In this document: in pieces, positions 49,940 to 62,244 of the stretch
How the letters are laid out: each line of letters opens with the position of its first letter
Numbering within the stretch: the stretch's first letter is position 1
NCBI GenBank assembly: GCA_013397115.1
Contig: VWZW01002606.1
Span: 49,781 to 113,780 of the forward strand
Length of the DNA stretch: 64,000 nt
Reading direction: 5' to 3'
Source: Edolisoma coerulescens
Lineage: Eukaryota > Chordata > Aves > Passeriformes > Campephagidae
Notes under the pieces: model-generated
What the model saw: the letters and a program-made list of their open reading frames with translations, nothing else
The model's database searches: none
Told to the model about the DNA's origin: nothing
Made by a program: the position numbers and the translations under genes

Positions 49940-49950
49940 AAAAAAGAGGG
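49940..49950 (+). promoter_or_regulatory. Polypurine tract of the ERVK-like element
   Basis: AAAAAAGAGGG lies 3 bp before the 3' LTR (then AAT|TATGGGAA, or five bases before TGGGAA). This is the standard plus-strand primer position. Confidence 0.8.
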
Positions 49951-49953
49951 AAT

Positions 49954-50309
49954 TATGGGAACACACGGGATAGAGTTGATCTGCAGGCTGTGAGACCTGC
50001 CTGCAGAAGCACATGGCAGCACAAAGGCTTGTCTCTGCCTGGCCTTAGGGGGAGGAAATGCCACAGGACAGACCCCTGCGGAGAGCAGCCTGCCAGAAGC
50101 TGACAGAGGGGTGAACAGCGTGTGATCACCCCATAGAAGGACATTCAGAAAGAGCATTGCTGATGTGACAATGTGTGATAGGTCGCTTAGTGAAAATTGC
50201 CGTGTAAGGAAATACTGTGTCCTGAAGAAGTGTATAAAACCAACTTATTTCCTTGGAATAAACGATCCAGACTCCCCACATGGTGAAGTCCATGTTTCAA
50301 TCGCTGACA
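49954..50309 (+). repeat. 3' LTR of the ERVK-like element
   Basis: 356 bp, nine substitutions relative to the 5' LTR. TATAAAA at 50233-50239 and AATAAA at 50257-50262. It ends CGCTGACA and is followed by TGCCCC (second target copy), a C-run and an 8-base assembly gap. Confidence 0.92.
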
Positions 50310-50315
50310 TGCCCC

Positions 50316-52006
50316 CATCGTGCCCCCCCCNNNNNNNNCTCCCCCCCCCCCCCTTCTCTTCTTCTGCTACTTTCTCCTTATGACTCCCACTGGTTACAAT
50401 ATCTTTTGGTTACAATATCTTTCAGACCTCTCTGCAAGGATTTGTGTGTATTTAGCTGTCAGGGCCTGCAGTTGGGAAGAGGCTAATTCTGCCCTTTCCC
50501 AGCTGTGCTGAAATCTCTTCTCTTGCCCCAAATCACAGCATATTCTGTTTATCCATTTAGAGTCACTGCATATCATCTAGAGTAGTCTTCCATGTAGACC
50601 ACAAATTTGTGTTGTTACCAAAATTTTACATGTTGTGGAACAGAGAGATGGGGATTTGAAAAAGTGCTGCTGTTAGGATGAACACACTTGACCCATTGGA
50701 TAATGTATAAAATAGTCAAAAGGACTCAAAGGAGAACATGTAATCAAAGGAGTTGTGTGAAGCGGTAATACCTACACCTAATCATACTAGGTTAAAACCT
50801 TATTGCAGTTCATGCAGTATTGCTGTTGTAAAATGCCATTTTTTCTATTCCCCATGAATGCATCTCCAACATCAGAGTAGAGCTCTCAACTTTGATCTGA
50901 CGAACTTGTTTGCACTTATTTGTGGAAACATTTGCCTTGTTTGTTTTTAAAGCCCACGGAACTTGAAGGCAAAGTTTTTGTTTTCCTTGGTTCCCCTGAG
51001 AAACGCTTGTTCGTTCTGCTCTAATCTGTGGGGATAAACAGTCTCCCTTTGTCATTGTACAATATCCTCTAGCCCAGCCATCTGAGAGCTGGGCAGCTGT
51101 ATTTGCTGATGTGGCTTTTAAGCCGCAGGCTCTTGCCTCTTCTTGAATGATCAGTGAAACAAGAGGAAAAGCCTTATCATTGTCGAAAGGAATGGTAAAC
51201 TTTCTATCCATTTGTGATTTCAGCTGTAAATGGACTAAAATGGCCATAACGTTTTCTGAAATACTCATGTACTGATTTTTTCCTGTTTTTCCTTTTGGTT
51301 TCATGTAAGTTGTGAGCAGCGGCTCAGAGTCTGAAGAGGGGAGGGTGTTAGCAAAATGGTGTCTGGATGATCAGAGGAGAATGGAAGAAGAGGAGAAAAG
51401 TGGTGGGGAGGAAGACAACATGGAGACAGGGTGTTACTGAGGTGATTGTCAGCGTACTGATACGTAGGCATGTGCAGAACAGGAGAACTAGAGGCTAGCA
51501 AAATGTCCCTGGCACCATGCGTAATGCTTATGCTATATAATGGATAAGTTTCCTTTAACTCTTCTTCTCAATATTTCTTGGCTAATAATATTAATTCCTA
51601 TTAGGGTGTTACAGAATAGTGAATGGAAATTTTTCATCCTTAGAGACAAATATTGCTTCCAGAATAATATGGTTCCATCACCCTCTTCAGATATTACAGA
51701 TCATATCTGTACAGAAGCCATGGCATAGGGGAGTAAAGAGCTCAACCTGTGGGTCCTGGTTTCAGGAGGCTTCTAGTAGATACCTAGGATATGAAACATG
51801 AATTGATATTAAACATAAAAGTAGATGTCACAGATGAGCTCTGTTCACATTTTTAAATTCATGCGACAAAGCAGAGAATCATAACACTCTTTCCTTTTAC
51901 TTGTATTGATTTTAAATCCTGCTTTGAAGAGGATTAGACTAATAAATACTACCTCCTCTGCTTAATAGTGTGAGAATAGACTTGGGTCATGTTATTACAA
52001 CCATAG
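50316..52006. other. Intronic DNA with a C-tract, small gap and one 164-codon open frame
   Basis: A run of C interrupted by eight N (50331-50338) follows the element. The - strand frame 50810-51304 is open for 164 codons but shows no known domain, no splice context and no repeat similarity that I can name. The remainder is unique AT-rich sequence. Confidence 0.5.
50331..50338. other. Assembly gap (8 N) within a poly-C tract
   Basis: Undetermined bases flanked by C runs, so the tract length is uncertain. It lies 22 bp after the 3' LTR. Confidence 0.99.
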
Positions 52007-53097
52007 TGGGTTTGTGTGGCCAGGTTTTGGTAGCATGGGGACTGCAGGGGTTCTTCTGTGAGGAGCTACTGGAAGCCTCCCCCATGTCCAACAGAGTTAA
52101 TGTCAATTCATTTCAAGATGGACCTGCTGCTGGCCAAGGCCTAGCCAATCAGAGATGATGGTAACACCTCTGTGATAACGTATTTAAGAGGAAAAAAAGT
52201 TACTGAGCAGATGTAATTGTGCTCAGAGAAGAGTGAGAATATGAGAGAGAACAACTATGCAGACACCGAGTTCAGTGGAGAAGGAGGGCCAAGAGGTGCT
52301 TCAGGTGCTGGAGCTGAGATTCCCCTTCAGCCCCTGGTGAAGACCATGGTGAAGCAGCTGTGCAGCTGCAGACCATGAAGGACTACAGGGATGCAGAGAT
52401 CTCCCTACAGCCCATGGACTAGACCCATGCCGGAGCAGGGGATGCCCAAAAGAAGGTTGTGATGCTGTGGGAAGCCTGTACTGCAGCAGGCTCTTGGCAG
52501 GGACCTACAGACCATGGAAAGAAAAGCACGTTTCTTGGTATGACTTGTGAGTCTGTGGGCTACCCATGCTGGAGCAGCCTGTTTTTGCAGGACTGCACCC
52601 CATGGAAGGAACCCATCCTGGAGCAGTTGATGAAGAACTATAGCCTGTGAGAAGGACTCATGCTGAAGAAGTTCATGGAGAGCTGTGTCCTATGGGAGGG
52701 TCCCCATGCTGGAGCACGGGAAGGACTCCTCTACCTGAGCAGTGGTGGAAACAACCTGTAATGCAGTGACCACAACCCCCATGCCCCGTCTCCATGTGTC
52801 ACTCTGGTGGAGGAGGTAGAGCCTGGGAAGGAGGGAGGGATGTGTTTTTAAGATTTGTTTTATTTCTCATTATTCTGCTCTGATTTTGGTTGAAAATAAA
52901 TTCAGTTCATTTCCCCAAGTCAAGTCTGTTTTCCCCATGATGGTAATCGGTGACTCCTTATCCTCAGATATTGGATGTCCTTGTCCTTATCTCAACTCAG
53001 GAACCTTTCATCATACCACTCCCTTGTCCAGCTGAGGAGGGTAGTGATAGAGCTGCTTTGGTGGGTGCCTGGCATTCAGCCCAGTCAAACCACTACA
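52007..53097 (+). mobile_element. Solo LTR, ERVL-like, ~1.09 kb, same family as 13689-14698
   Basis: Starts TGGGTTTGTGTGGCCAGG and ends AGTCAAACCACTACA. Like its relative at 13689 it has GTGATAACGTATTTAAGAG (TATA-like, about 52173-52190) near the 5' end. A long repetitive R follows, with words such as CATGCTGGAGCA and CCCATGGAAGGA, and then AAAATAAATTCAG (AATAAA at 52895-52900). The flanks (CATAG and GCAAC) do not match, so the ends may be slightly misplaced, or this copy has lost its duplication through decay or recombination. It lies in the same orientation as ITGA9. Confidence 0.82.
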
Positions 53098-53956
53098 GCA
53101 ACACTCCTCCCAGATTCCCACTGTGTGTTATCTATTCTCCTGTTACCAAAAGAAGGGTTTATATTTTTGTGTGTAAATACATCCAGATTTCATAAGTAGT
53201 CTGTTCTCATCTCAATAGTTTGTAAATGAAGGTATAGGAACATCATTCTTCTCATGTACTTTGCCTCTATCTCTCAGATGCAGGCAGACAGGAAAGCATG
53301 CTGAATAGTATGTTGTTTTCTTTGCAAGAGTTCCAAGGACCATTTCTATCACCTCTACTTTACTTAATTAACTGTCAGTAAAAATATTGATGTTAACCTT
53401 CTTTCATGTCCAGCTATCCTCTTCTACTCAGGATGATTCTGCTTACTTTCAATCCTGACACAATACTATGTTTCTTTTCCTGTGGATTTTTATAGGAAAC
53501 TGGGCTTAACTAGAATGTTTCCTTGTTTCATACATGTAAGTCTTATAAAGCTGTATTGATGAAATGCTTTTTGTAACAGCAGCATTGAAAGAATCATAAC
53601 AGCATATTGTCAGGCCTTCAATTTCAGGAAAAAATGGTTAAAATAAAGTATCCATCAAAATATATTTTCCACTACTACTGTGATGTTTCAGAGCCATCCA
53701 GCCTTTCTGCCTCTTGACTCTTCTAGCAGATCTTCAGCCACCTGGACCATTTGAGATACCAGGGTTAGAACTCGAGTGACATCTGGACAGCTGTCAGTTG
53801 GTACAGACTGATGCTTTTCTCAAACAAATCCACTGCTATTCTAGAGAATGCAGCAGATAATTTCATCCATAGATGTTTGACCTACTGATAATAAGGTGAC
53901 CTGCTGGATATGACATAGTTATACTTTAAGAGAGTATGAGAGAAAATGTGCCCCAG
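53098..53956. other. Unique spacer between two LTRs
   Basis: About 860 bp of unique sequence with no recognisable gene or repeat. Confidence 0.5.
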
Positions 53957-53961
53957 GACCC

Positions 53962-54391
53962 TGTCCTGGTACCAGCCAAGACAGTGTTAATTTTGGCAGT
54001 GGCCACAAGGGGTATGGCTGGAACCTGGAGGTTATTCTATACCGGCTCATGTAATTTTCCAGTAACGGGGAAAGGGGTCCCTTTTCTGGGTCATATAGTG
54101 TGGCGGAGAGAGTGGTTGGGTATTGTCGGGGGTTTTCCTCATGGTGAACATGTGAATCATTCGCCTCTTTCTTGTACATATTCATATTGTTGCTGCTACT
54201 GTTCATTGTCTTGTTTCATTGCTGTTTCCAGTACATTGTTCTTATCTCAGCCCTTTTGGGCCTCCAATTCTCCTCTCCATCCCACTGCAGGAGGAAGAAG
54301 GAGAGGAAGAGGGGAGTAAGCAAGCAGCACATGGTTTGGAGTGATTCAGTGGGAACACTAAACTGGGGAATACCATTCTTAAGCCACCACA
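53962..54391 (+). mobile_element. Solo LTR, ERVL-like, 430 bp, TSD GACCC/GACTC
   Basis: Starts TGTCCTGGTACCAGCC, then GTGTTAATTTT, and ends TTAAGCCACCACA, resembling the TGT...(T)TAAACCACGACA ends of a common avian ERVL LTR. The target duplication has one mismatch (GACCC at 53957-53961, GACTC at 54392-54396). It seems shorter than the usual members, so an internal deletion is likely. It lies in the same orientation as ITGA9. Confidence 0.75.
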
Positions 54392-54396
54392 GACTC

Positions 54397-57300
54397 GTAT
54401 GCATGATGGGGTGGGAAATCCTATTTCAATTCATATAAACCTCTCTTAGATGGTTATTTTCCCTGAGAAGTGACAAGCACCTTCAAAAGGGAGCAGGCAT
54501 TTAGTCAGCTACTTTGTGGGATGGTCAGTGGGAAACACTGAGGAGGAGAGCCTATACAGAAATTCTGGGAGAAGCCTTTTGATTACTTTGCTGTTGGCTC
54601 TTGAAATGTGCCCAGGTGCTTCTGCCATACTTTTTTCAAGAGAAAGAAAAAAACCATCATGAGAAGAAGAGAATGAAGGAAGGATGGCTGCTTTCTCTTA
54701 CAGAGTAGTTCAGGCATTTACTCATGGTTGTGAAGAAGCAGATAGAACTCAGGCAAAGACTGGGGGGCACAATGCCATTCAGTGTCAATTGAACAGCAGT
54801 CATCAGCTGCTGAGCTGCATCATGCCATCAGTCTGAGCTACCACACACAGCCAAAGGGGCATAGGACAGCAAGGAGGGCTCCTGACCACCCCTGTGGGCT
54901 ATGGCCTCAGGAAGGGGCTGGGAGAGTCAGTCCTGACCCCAGTCCTTGGCTCTGAGGACAGGTGGTGTGGGAGATCTTGCACTAGAAGTTTGTTGCATGA
55001 CACATACACACAACTGGTTTTATCTAGATGTATATAGGAAGAAAGCAAGAGAGTGAACAATTAAATACAGTATATGAATGCTGAAATTAACCATGAAGTT
55101 AACAACGCTTTCCCAGGTCATTGGTATGTTGATCTTTTAGCAGACCTGTTACCGTGTATGATGACTCAGGGGCCAAGGATCTTAAACTCCTTCTCCTCTA
55201 ACAGCTTCATACACAGCTCTCCTGTGTTTGACTTCTCAGTCAGGGTTGGAGGGAAATGCTGTATAAAAGGAAACAGGTAGTTAAACTAACTCTTATTCTG
55301 CACTCAGTGCAGTTTAAGACACCTTTAAAGGAAATCTCTTTAAAGCTTTGTTTTGATAAAACATTGTATCAGTGAAATATGAAATGCAGAAACTCCAGCA
55401 AAGAAAAAGAGTGTATGATAAGTTACATATGGGCAAGAAGAGTCTGGATTTAATTATTGTCTCTATTCTGTATATTATTCCTTGCTGAAATAGATTATAT
55501 TTTCAGAAAGGGAATAAAATAAATAAAAGTTTGAATTGTTATTCCTGTTCCTCCTTCTTGGGTTCTATTTGCTCACCTAAGTTCACATCTTCATTTCATA
55601 AATACCCATCAGCTCCTGGGCTTTCTAAGAGTTTGTACTTTTGTATTGTCTGTATTGCAGGAGTCTTGTCATATACTGCAGATTGGTTGTGCTTTGCCTG
55701 GTACCAGGAAAAATCTGGACATTTTAACCCAGCAGGTCTGTTTTCTTCAAAGGGGAGTAACATGATTTTAGGTAGTCAAGGAATTTTCTGTATTTTTCAT
55801 CTAAAAATCCCCAATGAAAGACTTAAAGTGAACTATGAAAGAGAGAAAGGGAATGGGTAATAAAAACATAACTGAAAACAGTAGGTCAAATGAAAGAGCT
55901 GACATTCAAGTGTATAAATAGAACATAAAACTATATTTTCATAATGCATTTTAGTCCAAAGGTGGAAAATCAAGATCTGAGATCACTAGTAGATAATATT
56001 GAATTTGGATGACAGGCACTAACTTTACTTACTGATTACCATTAAAGGATTATCCATAGTATATTATTGCTAAGCCTTTGTAACCTTTGACATGGAATAT
56101 TTGTACTATTGGTTGCAATCTCTCGTATGCCCTCATCACTAATACCTTTATCACTCACCAGCTGGTAGTGGGAATCTAGATGCACAAGGATTGTGAGCAC
56201 TTAGACTCACAGTGAGACTGTACTCAGCTTGGGTTTTGACTTCCAGCTCTTCATTTGGTCTCTCAGGGTGTTCTCTCAATGCATACAGGCTCCCAGGTGC
56301 CTGGTGTTTATTTAACTAGATTTAGGATTTGCTTTTTTCTTTCCTAGGATATCTTTTCACTTTTCAGTGTGTGTGCCAAGAGGAGTTGCTGACCTAATGG
56401 AAACAGTTGTGTGCTGGAGTAAAGCATTTAGGAAGAGGGTAAAGAAAGTACTCCCATTCTTTCAAACGCTAACCCTAAATAACATTAGGGCATGTGACAC
56501 CCTGCAAATACTTTGCTTTTGTTTTTCCTGTTCTAAACTTTGAGATTCTTCAGAAGTCTTGTGATAGTTGAAGTTTAGCAACAAAGACTATTCACCTACT
56601 TGTTGAATTGTAGCTGTCACAAGATCTTAAAACAGTAGCGTGTATGATTGAAACATCTGGCCTGTGATTGCCTTCATATACTATTAATTTGACAAAAAAT
56701 TCACCAGTAACTGTGTAAATGAGCTTTTACCAATCAAGTAAACTTTTAGTTTTGTCTCTTCTCTGGAAAAGAGCTTGCAATTGGGATTTTTCCCTTCTTA
56801 ACTACAGTAACATCTTAAAATCTTAAAAAATATATGTTTTAAAAAATTCCTGACTTGTGTGTGGAATGAAAACTAGATCTTTTCTAGCTGATTTTTTCAT
56901 GACCATGTTTTGTATGCCTTTGCAGTGGGGAGACATCAACTCTAAAATTATGCCAGTCTGAAATAACTGATTACAAGTCTAGAATATCTTTATCAAAGTA
57001 AGCAGAGTACAGAGGAAAGGTCTTGCGAGGACAAAGGTTGTTATTCTTTTTCATAGTAGGAGGCTGAAAATATTAACTTACACTGGGACTTGACACCAAG
57101 GTATCTAAACTTGGAGTTGGTAAGTGTTGCAAGGAACAGGGCAAGGAAGTTAAGTTGCTCCTTATTCATTTTCAGGTACTAGAATGACATGTACACATTC
57201 TTTCATTTGAAATGAATGAAAATCTGTCTTCCAGTTAAAAGCCAATTTGTCTAATTAATATTCTTACTGATTTGCATGGCTTTTAAACCTTGCACCCTGG

Positions 57301-60300
57301 ATGACTCACAGTTTAGAGAGGGAGACTGAGATAACTGGATAAGACAGTTCATTTTAAAGTCAAGCATTGTCATCTTATTGATTCATAAGCTATAATGTAT
57401 GTTTATTAAGACCTACAGCAGCGATTTCATTTGATAGACTGTGGCAGTAGTGGCTTTTGTTTCTGAAGGCTGGTGGACATTTGAGTAATTTTTGAGTTCA
57501 CTGATCAGGGAACTATTTATCTCTTGACACTGAGTTGAGGATTTATGTGGTAGTGACCTATGAGCTGATTAAAGATGTACGCTGGATTAGCATTAGCACA
57601 GTGTCTTTCATACATTTTGCAGCACTAATATGTTATCTGTTAAATTGGGATTGTCAAATTTATTCTGTCCATTTAAGCCTGTAAAAATTTCCAGTCTATT
57701 ATTAGTGCTTGCTATTTAGCACCTGAAATAAATACATTTAGACTATAAGTTTCAAGTAGAGTGCTTTAAAAAACAGGTTCTGGAATTTATTCTCTCTCAT
57801 TTAACTAAATAGAACTTGATCCTCAGAAGTACTGAAAAACTGTGCTGAATTCAGTAAAAGCTCTGAAATTCATGCATGGTTTAAAATCCTGAGGATCAAG
57901 TCAGAGGGAGTAGAAAAAAGGCTGGACAGATCAGAGAACTTTGCCACAGAGAAAGAAAAGAGAAACTCCAGAAAGACATGAGCAAGAACAAAAGCACCAA
58001 GCAACTGCAGAAGTTGTCCTGATGGTTATGTGTATTTCTTCAGATGATACTGCTGAAAATTAGTTCATATTCATTCCTTTAAAGTGCCGTGTTTCATCCT
58101 TTATTCCTGTTGTAGATGGTGGGGATTATTTACATCTCAATTTATTTCTCAGCCCATTGGCCACAATTAAAAATGGAATTTGGCACTCTCCAGAGTCCTT
58201 GCTGGAGACTTTCACCTTGTAGAGGAAAGGGGATTAACTGTGATGATTTATTGAGCTCATGCACAGTCCCCTGAGTGTACTGTGGCACTGAGCCGAAAGA
58301 AAGCTGAAATTATATCCAGTCTGGCAACCACTTGCACCATGAGTAGAATAAATCCTATCCCTTGACTAAAACTCCAGCCAAATTTGCTTGAATTCCTGAT
58401 GTGTGTGGGCTCTTTGTAGCCTAAAGTTAAGGTTATAGAAAGCAGTGGCTGCCTGCCAAGGCAATGTGCCTTTAGGATGTTGGACTCGATATTTGTGTGT
58501 TGTCATGATATGCCTTAGGCCGTGCCTGTGAAAAGTGCCAAAAATTATTTCTTACAGTTATCACACTCCATCTTCAAGAGGGAATTGGAAATGATGTTCG
58601 GAATCTCATGATGTGACATTTGATCACTGCTCTTTGGTTATTTTTCAGATTTTCAGGACTTTTTGGTACTAAAGTCAAACAGAAATACAGTCATAACTCT
58701 GGCAGAGGCTTTGCTTGCTTGCTTGCTTCTCCTCTGCTAAGTCAGAGAAAAAAAAAATGGAAGAAATATGTGGCCATGTACAGTTACTACCACAACATCC
58801 AAAAATTTCTCTAAGGTGATTGTTCTGTGAGAATAGATAGCAAGCCTTTGTTACCACATTTGCTAGGGTAAGCTTTCAGGACCATGATGTGTCTCAAAAC
58901 ATTTCTAGGTGCCTTATTGCTTTTGTAGATGCTCTTAGAAGTGTGCTCTTTTTGACTCTGAGTTCTTTGTCTTTGCTGAGTAATAATGAGGGATCATCCT
59001 GTAATACTCTTGATAAAAACCCAGCTTATTCATACCAAAGCACCTTTGTCTTCAACTCAGAGTGATGTCATGCAATGTGCCTCACAGGAAAAGAGACAAG
59101 ATCCTGACAAAAGGATGCAGCTGGCTAGGTCTGTTTCCATTGCAGGAAGGGATACTGGCAGAAGGGTAATTTACAGGGACTAAATGTATTGATTTCTGCA
59201 AAAGCCTTATTGCAAAAATTTCTGATGTCCAGAATGAAATCTGGTCTGAATGAGAGAGAAGGGAGAAAATCATAGAGAAACTGCTCGTAAGAGCATAAGA
59301 TTGCTGATGGCAAACCCAGCTTCAGGACCCCAATTCCAATTCAGGCATGGTAAAAACTTGCACCAGTTCAGTGACTCCAGTCTGTACAGATTGGGTATTT
59401 ATTGCTATTGGTCACTGAACCCTAGTTGCATAGTTGTTTCTGTTCATAATTTGAACTCCTTGTATATTACACTTGTAGTGTCCTTCAAGCATTTTTTCAA
59501 TTACTGAAGCTGTGCTGTCCGTATCCTATGATTTGCCAGGTTTGTTTTTTCAAGGCTCAGAAATGTCTTTAGCCTACACCACTTCCTCAGCATAGCAGCC
59601 TTGTGGTGTCAAACAGTGATTACATGAAACAGCTGCTTGTGGAAATCAAATCCCTTGACAAATCCAGCTCATTAGGGTCATGCAACTTATATGAAAAAAA
59701 GGTACAGCTTCCTTGACTTGAAGGATTTTTCAGTCTATCTCAAACCTGATTCTCATTGAACCTTTTGACTTCCTCTTAGAAATCAGGAATATTTAAAAGC
59801 AATTTGTGGGCTGTGTCATCAATATATGATTCAACACAGGAAGCAATACATTTGGGTAGACTGAAAGAGAAAGAAAGTGGTCATATTTCCAGCCTAAAAT
59901 AGTACTTCTCCCGATTGTGCTTGGCTAAATATTAATTATTCTCTTTATGTGCTCACATCCCAGACAGTCTGTGGTGTACCTGTGAGACAGAACTGTCTTG
60001 TCTCTGTGTTACTGAGGACAAATGCCACAGACTGTTGCCTTCATTTTTGAAGGATGAAGCAGAAGGGACTGAACATGTGGCAAAATTAATAACTGGGTAG
60101 CATTCATAATTTTATCCTTACTTAAAGATAAATGGGTATGTGAAATGTATTTCCCAGGGCTGTGGTGATGGAGAAGTCACAATTTCAACACTAAAATGAA
60201 GCAGAACACCAGCAAACAAAGGCACACTCCAACATTCATCAAAGTCAATAGGAAACTTACCTTTTGACTTTAAAGAGCATTGGACTGAACCCTGCAAGAC

Positions 60301-62216
60301 CATATTAAAACACATAGAAGTGATTAAGTACTTATTCTTGCCATACTGCAGTTATAAAGTTACAAAAATGATAGGTGGATTTTAATTTAACCCATTGCAT
60401 ACATTTTTATTGTTCTATGTTTACATAGTTGGTTGCATACAGTTGGATTAGGTGGCCTGATGATTTGTGTTTGACTGTTGCTGGCATGCTCTTTTATAGT
60501 CTTGTTTCTCTGTATATGAAGTCTTCTTGTAGGCTGATACAATCCTCATGTAAGTTATACACTTGATTTTCAGTGAGAGCAAAGCTAGCAGCTTCTGTGA
60601 GTTGTAGTGGTGTTATTTAGTAGTCTCAGCATGGTATGATTCCTGCCCTGGGGATGGGACTGAGGAAGGGGCTTCAGGCCCTGAGTGTCTCTTCTGCTGA
60701 GAGGATTAACAGTGCTGCAGATCATGCATAGTCCATTTTATGGGGCTGGGAAGAGGTCCAGCTATCACCACTGCTGCTATGTCTGTTGTCGATCAGTGCT
60801 CTTTACCAAGAAAGCACAAGTCGCTCCAAGCAATGTACAGGCTAAACTTCAGGATACTGGCAGACATTGGTATTAGGGTAGGGAATTTAAGGGCTGGCTG
60901 AAGGTGCAGGAGGGTAAATGTCATCCAGCCTGATATCTGCTATTATTCATCCAACTAACCGATGATTTTGGTTAGCCACTAATCTTTGACTTCAGAGATC
61001 TGTGGACAGTCAATATGCTGGAGAGAGCAAATGGTTGTCTTGAAACAGATCAAACAGGGTGGTCTGAAAGCTAGTTAGTACCCAGGTTTCCCACATCTGG
61101 AAGGTGTAATTTTAATGGCATTGCATCTCAATTGCTTCTTGTGGTTGGTAGGCTGTGTTCAGAGAAGCCCACTAACCAGTGCAAGGCAAAGTTGAGAGTT
61201 GGCCCATTTGAAGGTTTGATTTGCTTACTTATGGGATTTATTTATTGCCTCAATTTCATCTGAGCTGAATTCATGCTATGTTTTTAAGTAAATAAAATTT
61301 AAGAGGAATGTTTGCCTATGAAAAGGTAGAGCATTTGCACTTAGTTTTCTGGTAGATTGGATTTTGGAAGTCAAATCCAAAGTCTGTGAACAGAGCACAA
61401 TGAGCACTTTGTCCTGGCACAGCAATCTGGATTTAGGCATTGCATGTTGTGACAAATGGTATGAATTTTGTGGCTTGGGCTCCAGCAACAAGAAAAGGCA
61501 GTCCTTTTGTCCCATCAGACAAATACTATGGCACCATTTTATACATCTGGTATGAAGCCTACAATAAGCAAATAAAGAAACTGAAAAACTTTCTTATTGT
61601 ACAAACTGAAAGTGTTACTGTGCTGAGGGTGGGGGAAACTGTAAATTTCACTTTGAGAAACATATTGGAAGATGGATTTTCTTGCCCCTGCATGTCTGTA
61701 ATCCTATTTTATAGCCACATTAGTACCTTTACTCATCCATTCATTTCAATGATATTGCAAAACAACAAGGGAAGATGGAGTTTTCTGTTCTTTTAATGAG
61801 TGGAGCCCACTGGAGGTGATCTCAGTCAAAGTCTAATATTTAGAAACCCCAGAGATTAAGATTATTTGCTCTTTGCTCCTGCAGGAATAATTTAATTGCT
61901 TTCTAATTTATTTTCTTTTTAAGAAAATGTTTTTATTGAAAACCACTTGATTTATAGGTGGGCAAAATATTCCACTGCTTCTGTGTATTGAAGAGTAGGT
62001 CCCAAAAGAATAACTTTTTAAAAAAAAATTTTTTTTAAACTTCTGACTTGTTCATTGTAATGTGCTTTTTCCTGTTTGACCTGGAGAAAGATAAAGGAAA
62101 TAGAGAAACCTGTTTGCAGTGTTGAATCTGGTTTATCTGCATATTTAATTAAATGATCTAGTTTAATTGAATGTATAATTTTTGTAGATAGAAACTTGCT
62201 TAGCTATATGCATAGG
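54397..62216. other. Intronic DNA leading to the ITGA9 exon, no further exon seen
   Basis: Unique AT-rich sequence with a (TTGC)n tract at 58711-58728, a spaced inverted repeat at 57814-57901 and an A8-T8 palindrome near 62020-62040. I looked for the preceding ITGA9 exons (end of the beta-propeller and start of the thigh) and did not find them. Confidence 0.6.
57814..57901. repeat. 13-bp inverted repeat, 62 bp apart
   Basis: ACTTGATCCTCAG (57814-57826) and its exact complement CTGAGGATCAAGT (57889-57901). This could be the terminal repeats of a short foldback element or part of an old LINE/SINE; no target duplication was found. Confidence 0.8.
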
Positions 62217-62244
62217 TGAAATATCTGTTTGGTTTCTTGTACAG
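62217..62244 (+). promoter_or_regulatory. ITGA9: ITGA9 splice acceptor and polypyrimidine tract
   Basis: The segment is T-rich (CTGTTTGGTTTCTTGT) and ends in ACAG directly before the first ITGA9 codon of the exon. It marks the 3' end of the large upstream intron. A GTCAGA donor follows the exon at 62401. Confidence 0.85.

Larger units (their letters stand above)
47843..50309 (+). mobile_element. Two-LTR ERVK-like retroelement, internally deleted (non-autonomous)
   Basis: A near-complete provirus structure of only 2467 bp. The two LTRs are 356 bp each with 9 substitutions and no indel that I could see. They are followed or preceded by a tRNA-Met-like primer-binding site (48201-48218) and a polypurine tract (49940-49950). 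A perfect 6-bp duplication TGCCCC flanks it (47837-47842 and 50310-50315) if the LTR is taken to start TATGGG. If it starts TGGGAA, two bases later, the duplication is not exact. The interior (48199-49953) has a broken gag-like start, a CpG-rich unrecognised part and an AT-rich end, with no visible protease, reverse transcriptase or integrase. It would have needed proteins from a related autonomous element to move. It lies in the same orientation as ITGA9. The 2.5% LTR divergence suggests a fairly recent insertion. Confidence 0.9.
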
